Positions 22,468 to 35,110 of a stretch of DNA of 64,000 bases are shown piece by piece. Both the position numbers and the translations under genes were made by a program. Origin of the DNA: Nageia nagi (lineage: Eukaryota > Pinophyta). The notes beneath the pieces were generated by a model that was not told where the DNA came from, made no database searches, and saw nothing but the letters and a program-made list of their open reading frames with translations. Where the stretch lies: NCBI GenBank assembly GCA_050084985.1, contig JBITNC010000001.1:111600001-111664000 (forward strand), in the 5' to 3' direction. Position 1 is the first letter of the stretch. The number at the start of each line of letters is the position of its first letter.

Positions 22468-23370
22468 CAACCCAATTTGGTTCAAACTTTTCTTTAAGTT
22501 CATCTTTTTTTTATAGTGTTAGAAACATTCTCTTGGAGAACCATATCCCTAACCTCAAATGCTTTGGGCACCATTTTCTTTCCATAGCCATCTTTATTCT
22601 TTGCTGATATGTTTTGAGATACTCTAGTGCATTAATTCTCCTCTCATCTAATGCCTCTAGCTGATTTAACCTTGCTTCCCATTGTTGTGGTCCCTTAATG
22701 ATATCTTTGAGTGCAATTCTTAAAGAAGGGATCTCAATTTCAAGTGGAATTATTGCTTCATCACCATACACAAGATAGTATGGAGTAGCACCTGTTGTTG
22801 TTCTTTCACTTATTTTTGCTAATATCTTCTTGATTATTTTATTTGTTGCTTCAGCTTGTTCATTTTCTTGAGGATAGTAAATTGAAGAAAATCTCTATTC
22901 AACATTCATCTTTTTACAAAATTTTTTCATATCGTTTTATATAAAATTTGCACCATTATACATGATCAACTTCTAAGGTATGCCAAATCTGCAAATGATA
23001 TATTCCTTGATGAAATTGATAATATGTTTTTGTATAGCTATTTTCAAAGGAATTGCCTCAACCCATTTAGTACAGTATTCAATGGCAACCAAGATAAACT
23101 TGTGCCCCTCACTAGATGGAGGATTTATAACACCCATGAAATCCAAAGCCCACATGGAGAAAGGCCATGGTGATGTAACATAGTTCAACTCTTGACTAGG
23201 TGTTAATTCTAAGTGTGCATGCTTTTAACATTGCTGACACTTCTTGACATGCTCATAACAATCATGTTTCATGGTGGGCCACCAATAACCCATCCTAATC
23301 AACTTTCCATAAATTGATCTTCCATTGAAATGACCTCCACATGCCCCTCCATGAGCATGCTCTAATGTTG
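22468..23370 (-). pseudogene. Integrase of element B
   Basis: The zinc-binding region (about 23215-23340) reads GHFNGRSIYGKLIRMGYWW, with a downstream HDCYEHVKKCQQC. The core, open at 22973-23188, starts SPWPFSMWALDFMGVINPP and contains YCTKWVEAIPL. The second catalytic position reads MYNGANF, so the expected Asp is a Tyr. The Glu region (ENEQAEATNK) is present. The segment 22511-22771 (MYGDEAIIPLEIEIPSLRI) is typical of Tat-like integrases. The protein is split by element E, its last part lying at 16395-16525. Confidence 0.88.
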
Positions 23371-23439
23371 TTTCAATCTTCTCATTATAAAAACATCTCA
23401 AAAGAATACCATGAAATGATCTGTCATTATTTCAATCTT

Positions 23440-24010
23440 CTCATTATATAGACCTTTACTATTTTATGAATGAAGTCATGAAACATGGCTATCATTGCTC
23501 TTTGATATGCGGCCCCTACATTCTTAAGACCAAATGGCATTACCTTGTAGCAAAAGTTACCCCAAGGAGTCATAAAGGCTATTTTATGCTAATCACTTTC
23601 CTTGATTTTGATATAATTATATCCTAAAAATCCATCCATAAATGATAACATCTCATAACTTTCCAAACTATCAATGATCATATCTATGTTGGATGGTGGG
23701 AAGTTATCTTTCAAACATGCTTTATTGAGATGTATAAAATAAATACATACTCTAATTTCACATGTGGTTTTTTTTATCAAAACTACATTGGCCATCCATT
23801 TTGAATAATCAATGGGTCTAATAAAATTAGCTTCCAATAGTTTCTCAATTTCCTTCTTAACTAGTAAAGAAATCTGAAAAGGTATCTTTCTCAATTTTTA
23901 CTTTACAAGAACTACTCCTTTCTCAACAACCAAGTTATGTACTACAAAACTTTTATCTAATCTAGACATATCTTTATATGACCAAGCAAATAATTTAGAA
24001 TAATCATGAA
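23440..24010 (-). pseudogene. Reverse transcriptase of element B, truncated at the active site
   Basis: The open stretch 23589-23894 holds the fingers and palm start: FIRPIDYSKWMANVVLIKK, then YFIHLNKACLKDNFPPSNID and SFMDGFLGYN with the first catalytic Asp. Upstream is LFAWSYKDMSRLD. Downstream, AMIAMFHDFIHKIVKVYI runs up to the position of the catalytic YVDD box and then breaks off at about 23445. Within ~100 bp the reading enters integrase. The rest of RT and all of RNase H are missing. A short duplicated word, TTCAATCTTCTCATTATA, lies on both sides of the joint. Confidence 0.88.
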
Positions 24011-24059
24011 AGGATTGAATTAACTCATTTTACAAAGGTTCCTTAAGGAGCTTACCCAT

Positions 24060-25110
24060 TTTTAATAATCACAATGTCTCTTGAGAACCAATGTTAACCT
24101 CCTCTATCTCTTCATTTAACCAAATTATCTCTAATTTTGATGGTGTGGGAAATGGCAACTCTCCCAACCCTTTAATTTTATCCTCCATAGATTCACCATA
24201 GTAAGCATGTATATCTAGATAATGTTTGTGAGTCCTATTTTCATGCCTAGCTAGATATTTAGTTCTAGCACCCATAGATTCTAAAAAAGCATGATCATTC
24301 TAAAAAAAGTATATAGCATGTATTACATATTCATCATCTATTTCACATTCAATAACAAAGCAATTTTGATTATCTCTTACCCATTCATCTTCTTATGTTA
24401 ATAACAAATGACTAACCTAAACATTATGATCATCTCCATGATATGGGATGATGTAATATTTATTTTTGTCCATGATTTCTTCTAAAGAGGACTACCAATG
24501 GTATTTATGGAGCTTAGAAGAGCATGGGTGATCCTTTTCATTAGCCTCCTACTATCCATCCAAGTCTCTCTTCAGATTGATGTTATTAACATTCATGATG
24601 GTATACGAACCATACCCAATATCCTTGATGTTAATTCTCTATAATGATTTTCTATAAATTTAATCATTCTTAGCAAGGATAGCCTCATCTTCTACATCAT
24701 ATGGAACAAACCTCTTAGGGAGAACATAATTGCACTACTTAGCTATCTACTCATCTACTTTTTATCTTGTAAACATTTCCTTCAGAATAAAACTTGAAAC
24801 ATTTATGCAAATTTGATACTACTCCTTCCATGTCATCTATCTAAGGTCTTCCAAGAATGAAATTAAAAGAAGGTTTTCCATCTATAATGTAGAAGAGGGT
24901 ATGAAGTACCTTGTTTCCCACTTTGATTAGAAGTTTAATGATTCTTGCATATTTCTTTGGAACACCATCAAATCCCTTAACTCTCATGGTAGTCTCTTCT
25001 CTCGAAGGTAATAAATCTGGATCAAACTATGAAAGCAAGTGAGCGGTGGTAATATTCAAAGCTACCCCACCATCTATCAATGATCTCTTAACTATATTAC
25101 CAAAGATATT
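24060..25110 (-). pseudogene. Protease and pro-RT linker of element B
   Basis: The minus strand reads SLIDGGVALNITTAHLLS at about 25035-25085, with D-G-G at the retropepsin active site. It continues through FDPDLLPSREETTMRVKGF to a SFNFILGRP end motif near 24850-24870. The frame then runs, with stops, into a linker including 24069-24275 (NRTHKHYLDIHAYYGESMED) that joins RT. Confidence 0.75.
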
Positions 25111-25113
25111 CAC

Positions 25114-26700
25114 TTAAATAAACAATGGTATATGTAATTGGGTTACATCCTTGCTAGGCCTTTCATTAGGATGAAAAGTAATAACATCACCTTTACTCCA
25201 TATTTCTACCTTTTTCTCAAAAGTAGTGATTGAAATATTCCTATCTATATTACTATTCTTTAAAATCTGATTCATCATTTCTCTATGGGGTTCTACAATT
25301 TGAAGTAATTCAAATAAACTAACTTTAGATTTTGTATTTTTGAGTTGCTCAATGAGGTCAAAACTTCTTGGGTATTTAGGGAGCTCTTTTTCACATGTGA
25401 TAGGATTTGTTGTTACTCTTGATCTTCCTCTCATAAGTGCTACATAGACTTCTTCATATAAAATTACATTGACATACTACTCTTCCTCTATATCTTTAAC
25501 TTCGATAGGACACACATAAAACCCATCCTCTATAAGCCTTTGTATTTTGTTTCTTAGGCATACACACCCATTAGTGGCATGCCCCTTGGTTTTATGATAT
25601 TCACAATATCTATCTTCCTTGTACCATGCTAGCCTCTTTGCTGACTCATCTTCCTCTTGCTTAGGTAAAGGTTGTAATAGTCCCTTTGCCATTATATTTT
25701 TTAATATAAACCTGGGAGGTATAGGAAACTTTATTAATTTCCTTTCTTTCTTTTCATTTGCTTTTTCTACTACATGAATAGATTTATTTATTTTTGGTGA
25801 TTGTGGCTACTTATCTTTAGCCCTAGGTTTATCATCATCTCAATATTTCACAAGCCCTAATTTTATAAGAACTTTTTCTTTTTCTAATAGCTTACATGTC
25901 ATATCAAAAAATGCTATATGTGTATAATCAATGACATAAGATTGTAAGGATAATATGACATCTTTGAATATATTGTTTACCTCTTTTTTCATGAGCTTAG
26001 TTTTGATTTGTTTCCATGTCTTCTTGAATCATACAAAAAACTTTTCAAGATTTTCATTACTACCTTGCCTCATAGCAAATAGATCCAAAACCATGACTTT
26101 ATGCTTGATGTTATACTTATAATATTCTAGAAATAAGTTGCTCAATTCTGAAAATGATGTAACTAACCTTTCAAGTAGAGAATAGAAACATTCATAAGCC
26201 TCTCCTTCCAAAATATGAGGAAAGAACTTCACCTGTAATCTCGAATCCACATTGATTTTGAGCTCACACTCATCTTTAAATCCTTTCAAATGTCTCTTGG
26301 GATCTCCTTCCCCATTGAACTTACAAAACTTGGGATCTTTATAATCTAGTGGTGGCATGCATAAATAAATCTCATCACATAGAGGGCTACCAAACTTAAT
26401 TGAATTATCTAATTGAATTGATCCTCTTTCTAGTTGATCAATCTATCTTTGCATACCCTCAATAGTAGCTTGGATGTTATCATTATTACTTCCATCACCA
26501 TGATTAGCTTCTTCATTAGGTGCTTCTAGTCCATCACACTGAATATCTCCCAAGAGCTCATCAAGATCTCTTCTTAAAGACTTCGCAAGAATACTCTTAA
26601 TTGATCCATGTCTAAAATAATTCACAAAATCACTTATTAGTCCTAACTAAAACTCTAGGGTTTTAGCACAACTACTTATGTTTCATGTTGGGTTCACCAA
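25114..26700 (-). pseudogene. gag: Decayed gag of element B
   Basis: The N-terminal part lies at 26443-26625 (SILAKSLRRDLDELLGDIQC). The capsid core is at 26029-26358 (KFCKFNGEGDPKRHLKGFKD, then VKFFPHILEGEAYECFYSL and a FAMRQGSNENLEKF end). A zinc-knuckle variant is at 25477-25692 (YCEYHKTKGHATNGCVCL). A C-terminal linker lies at 25114-25434. The pieces are in order and mostly separated by single stops, so this gag is better preserved than that of element A. It assembles the particle that packages element RNA. Confidence 0.85.
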
Positions 26701-26702
26701 AA
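26686..26702 (-). other. Element B primer-binding site
   Basis: The minus strand reads TTT TGGTGAACCCAACATG right after the LTR. The first 12 bases are identical to the site of element A. Confidence 0.78.
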
Positions 26703-27491
26703 TATTTACAAATAAAAGTGTATTCGAGATGCAAATAAATGAATATCTACATTCCCAAAAGATACATATATCTATTTGTAAATTCTAAGCTAATCGATTG
26801 TAATTTATAACAAGACAATCTGATATAGAAGATAATGAATAACTGAAATCAAAAAGACATTACCAAACAATATTGAATTTATGTACTTACATCATAAAAC
26901 ATACCTAATATTGATAAATGGAAGATAGTGATGAAGCCTCAACAACTAACGTAGTCTGCATGTGAAGTCGTAGAGCAAGATGATCCAAAAAGAGGGTCAT
27001 GGGCAATCTATTTCATGCTTGGAAGGAGCATCGATGGTCTACTTTCATCTATAAAGGAGCATTGATGGTCTTCATTAGACTGTATTCCATTCCAAACTAA
27101 CTCTATTCCTTCACACAAACTCTTAAAATATTTGAATTTGATAGTTAGATAAGCTTAGAATTGTTAGGATGCTCGCATAAGGAAGTACACAAACCACAAC
27201 CTTGAATGGCAATGTCAAGAGACACATAAAAGATTGCCATCATCAATACTAGATATGGGATCATGTATCTTCTTGATGTGGACTTACTATTAGATCCCTA
27301 TTTATATAGATAATAATATGACCTACTTATTAGGTTGACATGTACCTACATTAACAAGAATATAGTAAGTCTATGATATAAATTGATCATATCCAAAATA
27401 ACATTAATATTCTTGAACTAGATATATAAGTGTGGGCATATATTTCCTAATGTAATAAATTAAATGCATAAATTAATTTTAGGTGATAACA
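26703..27491 (-). repeat. Element B 5' LTR (right copy)
   Basis: 789 bp, TATTTAC...GGTGATAACA, followed by CTAAT (27492-27496), the right target duplication. Confidence 0.92.
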
Positions 27492-27496
27492 CTAAT

Positions 27497-29150
27497 TAGC
27501 TAAAAACTTATAAGATTAATTTTTTTCTTGGTTGGCTATCCATAATTTTATAATAAGTAAATAGTTTTAATTTAAAATAGTTATTTGTAACTCCTAACAT
27601 TTCTGCATCTTGTCATTGAAATATTATAAATAATTTTATTTTCATTAACTAAGATATCTATTACACTAGAGTGTATAACATACAATAGATACTTGCATAA
27701 GGTGACCATATGTGTGATCACAAGATAAGCATATAATTAGATGAGTGTTTATATTAGAACAAGATAACTATCTTCATATGACAAGATGAGCATCTCCTTA
27801 TTACAAGATGAACATCTATATATAACAATATTAGAATTTGTATTTAAATAAGGTGAGTATTTGTATATGACAAGATAAGCATCTATATATGACAAGATGA
27901 TAATTTGAATAGGGCATACCTTCTTCTATCTTTACATGCAAACTTTACTTTTTATTATTTGAATTAAATAATACCCCATGGGTGATTCTTTATTTCAATT
28001 AAATAAAATATTTTGGGGTATTTTTGACTAAATATTTTATATTTTATAACATATTTTAAAAAAATCTAAAATATCACCATGTCCTCTACATAATTTTGGA
28101 CTATTCTCATCCCAATTTCGAAATTATTTCATCAAAATTTTATAATTTTTTTAGGTTCTCTCCTTATGCATAACTTTGATTAGAATTATTAACAAGGCAA
28201 CAAGATGATAAGAATAGAGAACAAGAGCTCCTTTATTATATGAGTCCTTGATCCTTTCTTCATATATTTAATGTTTAAAATAAGATGTTTTTCTATAGTT
28301 TACTTAAACAAAGGAAATTCAAGCTATAAGCTTTCCCTCCAAAGAGTAATCCCATTGATTAATATACTTTGACATAACTTATAATGGTTAATAAAATTAT
28401 ATTGAAATAATAAAAGTAGTTAATCAACTAACTCTAACAATTAAAATATACCATTAATACCAAAACATATAATTAAAATATACATACATAAATATAGTAA
28501 ATTTCAATAAGGACATAATAATATGATGGCCAAATATTGATACAAGTATAAAAAACTATTAGAAAAATAATATTATGCTATAAAATAATGTAGGAACTTT
28601 CAAAGACCTTTGTCATGTTTCAAAGTAATATATGAATGGTGTTCTTGATGATACATGTAAGAAATTACTAAGAAATTTTAAGCCTAAAAATTATTATAGC
28701 ATTATCTAAACAATATTGTAATGTTGATAAGAAGATATTTTGAGAAAATATATTATAAAAAAAATGTTACAATATATTTAAAAGATATTGTCATAGTTAG
28801 TAATTTTGGTAATAATGTGTATAAGTAAGTTATCCCTGTTTTGAATTTATTGCATATATTGTTATCAAAATCACCAAACTTAGGAGGGCCTTACCTTCAA
28901 AAGTTGCTAGATTATATTCATCAAAACTAAATTATTTATGATAGCTTAAGGACCAAGTCAATTACATTTAAATTTAACTTTTTATGCTTTATATATATAT
29001 GACTTTTCTAATTTTCCATGAGTATCATATCTCTTAGTTAAATTTTTCTTTGTCAATCATTGTGTATCATTTATAATCTCTTATGATGTATCTTAAATGT
29101 TCAATGACATAAATTCATTTTCTATCAAGATTTTCTAATTGTTGAAATCT
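27497..29150. other. AT-rich sequence, no gene seen
   Basis: No domain is readable. It includes the degenerate short array at 27690-27905 and long A/T runs. It is probably the continuation of the sequence into which element B inserted. Confidence 0.4.
27690..27905. repeat. Degenerate short tandem array
   Basis: Repeats of GACAAGATGAGCATCTATATAT and variants (GATAAGCAT, GATGAACATC) occur about every 25-40 bp, at least six times. Confidence 0.65.
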
Positions 29151-29310
29151 TTCTTCTCAACTATACTCATATGAGATTATGTCTCTTGAAACTTTTCTTA
29201 GTAAAGAAATTTCCACTTCTAAAGGAATCATTTCTTCTTCATCATATGCTAATGAATAAGATGTTTCCCTTGTTAAAGCTCCAATTCCTATTTTGTAAGC
29301 TCACAGTGTT
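29150..29310 (-). pseudogene. Gypsy integrase scrap
   Basis: The minus strand reads SYSLAYDEEEMIPLEVEISL, matching in layout the post-core integrase segment of element B at 22690-22770. No other integrase part can be followed on either side, so this is a short relic of an older Tat-like element. Confidence 0.55.
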
Positions 29311-30470
29311 ATATATAACTATTTATATCAATTATTTTCATGTTTATTAACTATATTTTATAGGATATTAATATTTTATTTTTTTCTTTTGTTAATTGCT
29401 TTTTCTTGTTAAGAGAAAAAGAGGATAATAAGGGATCTATGATCCTCCTTTTGATGAGGTGGTCCTTGATGTGTTTTCTTAGTGATAATGGATTGCATTA
29501 AGACTTATGCTATTTTTTTCACAACCTTTCCCATACTTAGATTAAATAATTGCTTTGTTAATTCCAAAAAAGTAAGTAATTATTTAATGTTTGTAACCCC
29601 AATTGTATTAAACTTGCTTGAGTTATCCAAGTTATAAGGAAGATAGTAATATTTTTCATACAAGTATCTCTTCACTTATTGAATGGATGTTTTTGCATTT
29701 TTTATATTTTTCACCTTTTCCTTTGAATGTGCAATGACTTAGTTTATTTCCATCACAACTTTTCTTGTCTTTGAATTAAATGATCAGTCCACTAATTCAA
29801 GAAAAGTAAAATAATCACTTAACCTTTTTAACCAAGCTAAAGAATCTTGCTCAAGTTAATCAAGCTATAAGTAAATAATGATATGTATCATATAAATTTC
29901 CTTGCACTTAGTTTCTTTTACTTTTTTTTTTTATGAGCACTTAGTTTCTTTAGTGATATGTTATACTATGTAGCTTGAACAACACATCAAATTTCTTTCA
30001 CCAACTCAAATGCTAATTACTTTTTAAGTTTGTGAAAAGATATCATTATCCAAGTATAACAAATGAATTACTATGTAGAATTTAAATTCATCTCATCAAT
30101 TAAATAATTTTTAAAGAAATAAACACAAATAAGTTGAATGTAAAAGATACTATCTTATTATTGTAGAAGCTTCAAAGTGTAACTTTCAGAATTCATAGTG
30201 CTAGAGAGAGAGAGAGTTACAAATGAGGCTCCTTCACCTTTAAGTAATATCTATAAGTATTTAGGTTTGAAACACAACCTTAACTTCTTTAAGAAACCCT
30301 AATATTAAAAACCTAATTATAGAATCATCATAATTTGGCTAAGTATAAAAACTAGCCAACTCAAAAGAGACTAAGTTTGGAAACTTGAGATAAAAATTGA
30401 CTAAGTCTAGAAATTAAGGGGAAATTTTTTTTTGAGCACCCTTAATTTCATTTACAATGCCACATAAAAT
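29311..30470. other. AT-rich sequence with a divergent duplication, no gene seen
   Basis: Apart from the duplication at 29515-29915 and a (GA)n run near 30205-30217, no structure is evident. Confidence 0.4.
29515..29915. repeat. Divergent direct repeat, ~235-bp period
   Basis: 29515-29680 and 29750-29915 share, in order, CACAAC.TTTC, ATTAAAT.AT, TAATTC.A.AAAAGTAA, CTTGCT.AAGTTA.CCAAGTTATAA-like and a CTTCACTTA/CTTGCACTTA end. Confidence 0.55.
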
Positions 30471-30479
30471 AGAAAAAAT

Positions 30480-33400
30480 AAACTATTCTTTAATTTATTG
30501 TTGATGGTGGAGGAAATAGAGTTATCATATCTATGAATTTTTCCTTGATATCTCCTCTCAAGAAGCTTAGAACTCTATCATGACCTTCAATCAATCCTTA
30601 ATATTGAAAAATAGCTTGCCATGTTGTCCATTTTATGATTTTTTGATATGCATTTTTGACTTGGGCAATCCAAGAGAGATAGTGTTCATAAGTTGCAAGA
30701 ATTTCTTTAGGATATTTTGATTTTAATTTCTTCTCTAAGAGTTCTATTAGGCTTGCTTTAACTTCCTCATTACTCCTCCATTGGTTGTACTCATCTGGGG
30801 TTTGGATATTTATCAAGTTAATAATATCCTTGTTCTCTTGGTATACTCTATTAGTCTCTTATTTAAATGCCTTGCATCTTTGCTTTGCATTTGATAAGCA
30901 ATAAAAAAGGAATGATAATTCTTTGTAAAAGTTCAACAACTATTCATCATTAATAATCTCATGCTCAATTCTTGCGATATTTTCCACTTTAGCTAGCCAT
31001 TGATTTATAAATTTATTGATATCATCCTTAATTCCATATAACTAAAAATTGATATTATCAAGGTAAATGAGGTTGTGGTATATGTTTAGGAACACTTTGG
31101 TTGCTTTATCAATTAATTTGTTAATTCTCTTCTCAAATTCACAACCTATCTTGTATTTGGATTTCAATTCCTCTTTATCGATGCCAAACTTGAAAGTTCT
31201 CTTCATTTTCATCATTTCACTTTTAAGTTTGTTTACCTTTGATTCTTTCTCTTGAGTTAGTTTCATTAGGTTCTTGATGCCCTAATTAATGATATATGCA
31301 TTCAACTTTATTCTAGGTGGCCCAATATCATACTTCATAGTGCTAACATTTATATGCCTTTTGTTTTTAGGCTTTCTGACATTGGTCGAAAGCTTACTTA
31401 CCCATAAAGTATCCTTTTGAAACTCTACCATAGTCAAAAATTTATGTGGAATGGGGGTGACCTCTTCACCTATAGCTACTACTTCTTCTTCCTCTTCACT
31501 TCCACTACTAATTTCCTCGAGTCTCTCAATGTAAGCATTATATATCTATATTTTTCAAGAGATTTTTAGAGCTAAGCTAGTCAATGGTAGTGTTGTCATT
31601 GACTGATATAATTTTATTATCATGCTCATCTTATTTTCTTTTCTTTATCCTCTTTGCATTCTCTTCATCATCATCATAATCATCATCATCTTCTCCAACA
31701 CCATCTTTTCCAACTATCGAGATGAATGCTTAGATGAAAACATCTATGAACTTGAGCCTTTATGAGGAGTAGGAGCTTTCTTAGCCTCAAATTGAGTTTT
31801 TAGATACTCTACAATTTGAGTAGATCCCTTAGTAGCTTATTGCAAAGGGATATCTAAAACTACCCCTTCTTGATGGGAGCTCTCAAGGGTGGAGGAAGAG
31901 TAAGTGGTGATCAAGTCTAAATCAGAAGAACCCCCATGATAAATGTTTATATTTTGTTTAATATCTCCTTATTTAGAATCAATGATATTAACATATTCTT
32001 CCTCTCCCTTAGTGTGAGTATCTATTATCGAGCTAGGGTCTTGATATTATTCAAAATCTACTTTGATCTATTCTTCATCATCTTTTTCTTCTATTTTCTC
32101 TTATCCTCTATCAACACTATAGCTTCTATACCTTGAGATTATATTTCTTGAATTTGAATAATTATCATCATTAGATTCATCAAAACTACTTGAAGAGTTA
32201 CTGTTGGAAGAAGAATCTCTACCAGGAAGTTGTGTGATTGCTTTCTCTACTTTTGAATTGAGACTTGAGATGTACACTAGGTGCATTGATTATTTTTAAT
32301 ACATCAACCACTTATATTGAGCTAAATTGGTTAAAATTAGGGCCTTTAGTAAAATCTTGCTCAACTATTTTCTAAGCTACATGATGTCAAGAGGGACTCT
32401 TGGGGATTATGCCTCTTGATGCTCCTTTCCTTTTTTCTCTTTTTCCTAAGGCAATTGCTATGAGATTCTCTAAATTTCCATCTCAGAGCATACATTTTTA
32501 TATTTTTCAAGGTGGCCTAGGGAATGGTGCTTGTAATTTGTGTGAAATGTTTGACAAAATTTGTCAACTACTCTAGTCAGGTCACAATTTATTTTTACTA
32601 CATGCTTTTCAAAATCATATCCTTTGATTTCACATTTAATTATTTTAGCTTCTAACTAGTTATTGCAATAGTACCATGACAAGGTGATGGGCATCTTGAT
32701 GAGTGCCTCCTCTCCTTGGAAAACTTATCATGAAAATAGGAAGCTTGCCTAAAAACTTCTAAAAATACCATTATATCACTTAGATACCATGGTATTTTGA
32801 GGGGAGCTACATTTGCACTAAACACTCTGATGCAAGAATTATCAAATTCCTCCAAATAGAAATAAACAAACCTCTTCAAAAAATCATAGGCTTCAATAGA
32901 AATCCTAGGGACATGTTGTGCCCTTTCATCTCTTTGATGATTGCATACTTCCATTCATCTATTCTCATTTGGATATAACTCCACTCCTCAACCTTACGAA
33001 ATTTGGGATAGCCCATGTAAATGGAAGCCATTCGATTGAATATAACTTTCTTGATACCATGGGCTCTTGACCAGTTCTTCCCTTTGATAAACATAAAGAC
33101 CAAATATGACATATAAAAGAAAATTCTTATCTTATTCACCTCATTTAGTTGACTAATCAATCTATCATTGATAATATGGCTCTAGTGAATGCTTTCAACT
33201 TTGTTGAATTTGTATAAGAAACCAAAAAATTCTTTCTCAAAGCAAATATTAATGGATTTTCCTAGAATTCTGCATAAAAATTTGATAGCTTGATTTGTAG
33301 TATCATGAATAAACATCTTTGATCCTTCATTATAGCTTGATGGGCTAGGCCATAATGCTCTGGATTTAACAAAGATCAAATGAAGTTGCTAGGCCTATGT

Positions 33401-33847
33401 TTGTTATTATATTCTTCATACTTTTGATTAATATCTTTTTATGTGAAAATAATACTCTTGTTTGATAAGACCATGGATTTCTCAATACCCTTAGTCAAAT
33501 CTACAATCATGTTATTATCTACATCATTAACCACCCGATTTACAAAATCATTGTGTTCTACCACCTCTAAAACTAGCTCTTGGAAATTCATAGAAAATGG
33601 GATAACTATGACTATGAATAACCTTGAAGAATGGAAGATGTCTTTCTCTTTAAGTTCTTCTCAAATTATCTCATCTTCTTTTAGAATGGATACTGGGTCT
33701 ATATGGTTCCATTTAGGATCTCTAATACTTTTGAGCTTGTCATAGTAACAGGATCCTTTCTTAGTTTTTTCATCTTTATTTAGCTTAAAAAAACTACTCT
33801 TGGTGAGCTAGGAGTAGCCACCAGATTCCTTCTTTGACTTACTCATC
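30480..33847 (-). pseudogene. Long broken ORF of unknown function, resembling D's accessory ORF
   Basis: From ATG at 33847 (MSKSKKESGG) the minus strand reads as protein for ~1120 codons, with stops mostly at TAG/TAA in place of Gln codons. Pieces: 33182-33379 (FVKSRALWPSPSSYNEGSK), 32652-32954 (HVPRISIEAYDFLKRFVYFY, then VFSANVAPLKIP), a Ser/Asn/Asp-rich middle at 32101-32286, and a charged, probably coiled-coil C-terminal part at 30598-31266 (EESKVNKLKSE-like helix and VKASLIELLEKKLKSK). I recognise no known domain. The same plan (folded N-part, low-complexity middle, coiled C-part, similar length) is seen in the ORF after the integrase of element D. The best guess is an orphan retroelement accessory gene. 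A host pseudogene is the alternative. Confidence 0.5.
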
Positions 33848-33949
33848 CTGAAAAATGACAAAGATCAAGTTAGCCATCATCTCAAGATAAGGCACAAGAC
33901 ATAATTTTATTTTTTAAAATTATTATTTTTTCTTTATTCCCATTGAGTT

Positions 33950-35110
33950 AAATACATAAGTGGGTGCAATTAACAAAATTTTACTAGGTCGCTTTGTGTA
34001 TATGTTCAACATAATGCGATAATGTAATATCTTAGTCGCTTCAAGTTGAAGTGTAAACAAATGCGATAACAAAGAAATAATAATTTTTCAAATGCTTGGT
34101 CACTATGGGTATGAAAATAAGATGATGCAATAATCAATCAATACATAGTTGCTACAAGGTGAGATCTAACCCAATGCAATAAAGGTCACTCTATCTTGAA
34201 GTTCAAAGTAATGCGATAATATTGTGCCTTAGTCACTTCAAGTTAACAACCCACATAATGTGATAAATAGGTACCTTAAGAATTTTTTTTCCTAGTCATT
34301 ATTAGATGGAGATCAATTCGATGCGACAACAATAATGCATGGTCATTGCAAAGAGATATCTAACTCAAAGTGATAGAAGAAATATTTGGTCACCTTTAAG
34401 TCAAAGTTTATAATGATACAACATGTAAATATCTTAGAAATTTTTGCATTAAATCTCTATGGGTTAACAAATAATTAGACACGATAAACATAAAGCATAG
34501 TCACTATAAAATGGCACTTAACCCATTATGAAACATAAGGTTTTAGTCACTTTGAGTGAAAATGCCATGCAATGCAATAAAATAAAAGATCTGATCAAGC
34601 TAAGTCCTTACAGACCTATCTACTTATATGGTTGAATCGAGGTAGATAGAAGGTATGGGTGTGACAATAGCAAAACTTGGTTGCATTGGTTTGAGTCTCA
34701 ACAAGTTGCAGTAGGGTATTCACTATAGATAAAAACCAAACTCAATGCAACAATAAAACTTTCTAATTTGCTTTAAGTTAATATCCTAATTGCTCTAACA
34801 AGAGGCACAAATGATATGATAGATGATAAATGCAAGGTACTTTGACTATTTATAGATGCAAAAAGCATAAAGGGACACATTGTGAGCATCAGATAATATT
34901 TTTCCTAGATTGAATGGTAGGAGAAGGAGCAAATGAGTGCCTTAGATAGGTTGGTTAGCTAGTCAAGGTTGGTACAACCAATTGCCTTGAGTAGATGATC
35001 AAGTGGATGTGACCAAAGTGAAATCTCTTAGTCACCATGAGTTATATGACAAGTGAGTATGATTGAAGAAAAGTTAAGTGCTGCTAAGATGAAACTATAG
35101 ATAATCTGAT
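33950..35110. repeat. Degenerate array with ~40-65-bp spacing
   Basis: The words AATGCGATAA or close variants (AATGCAATAA, AATGTGATAA, GATGCGACAA) recur near 34014, 34065, 34173, 34211, 34257, 34319 and onward. Each is usually followed by TTAGTCACTTCAAGT-like sequence. The array lies directly upstream of the minus-strand ORF at 30480-33847. CpG is locally richer here because of GCGATAA, unlike the depleted surroundings. Confidence 0.65.

Larger units (their letters stand above)
14788..27491 (-). mobile_element. Element B: Tat-like Ty3/gypsy retrotransposon, interrupted by E
   Basis: LTRs of ~785 bp lie at 14788-15569 and 26703-27491, flanked by a perfect CTAAT duplication (14783-14787 and 27492-27496). 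Both LTRs begin TATTTAC instead of TG, and both end GATAACA. On minus, a primer-binding site (TGGTGAACCCAA) and a polypurine tract (AAAGTGGGGCATT) frame gag, protease, RT and integrase. The style of the integrase (a MEIP-like segment after a YGDEA motif) and of RT points to the Tat branch of plant gypsy elements. RNase H is absent through deletion. Element E is inserted within the integrase C-terminus, so 5.9 kb of the span is foreign. All frames contain stops. Confidence 0.9.

Noticed and set aside
22980-23183. Plus-strand frame opposite integrase
   Set aside because: It is the antisense of the element B integrase core.
33443-33745. 100-codon plus-strand frame
   Set aside because: It is antisense to the longer minus-strand reading from 33847 and has no domain.
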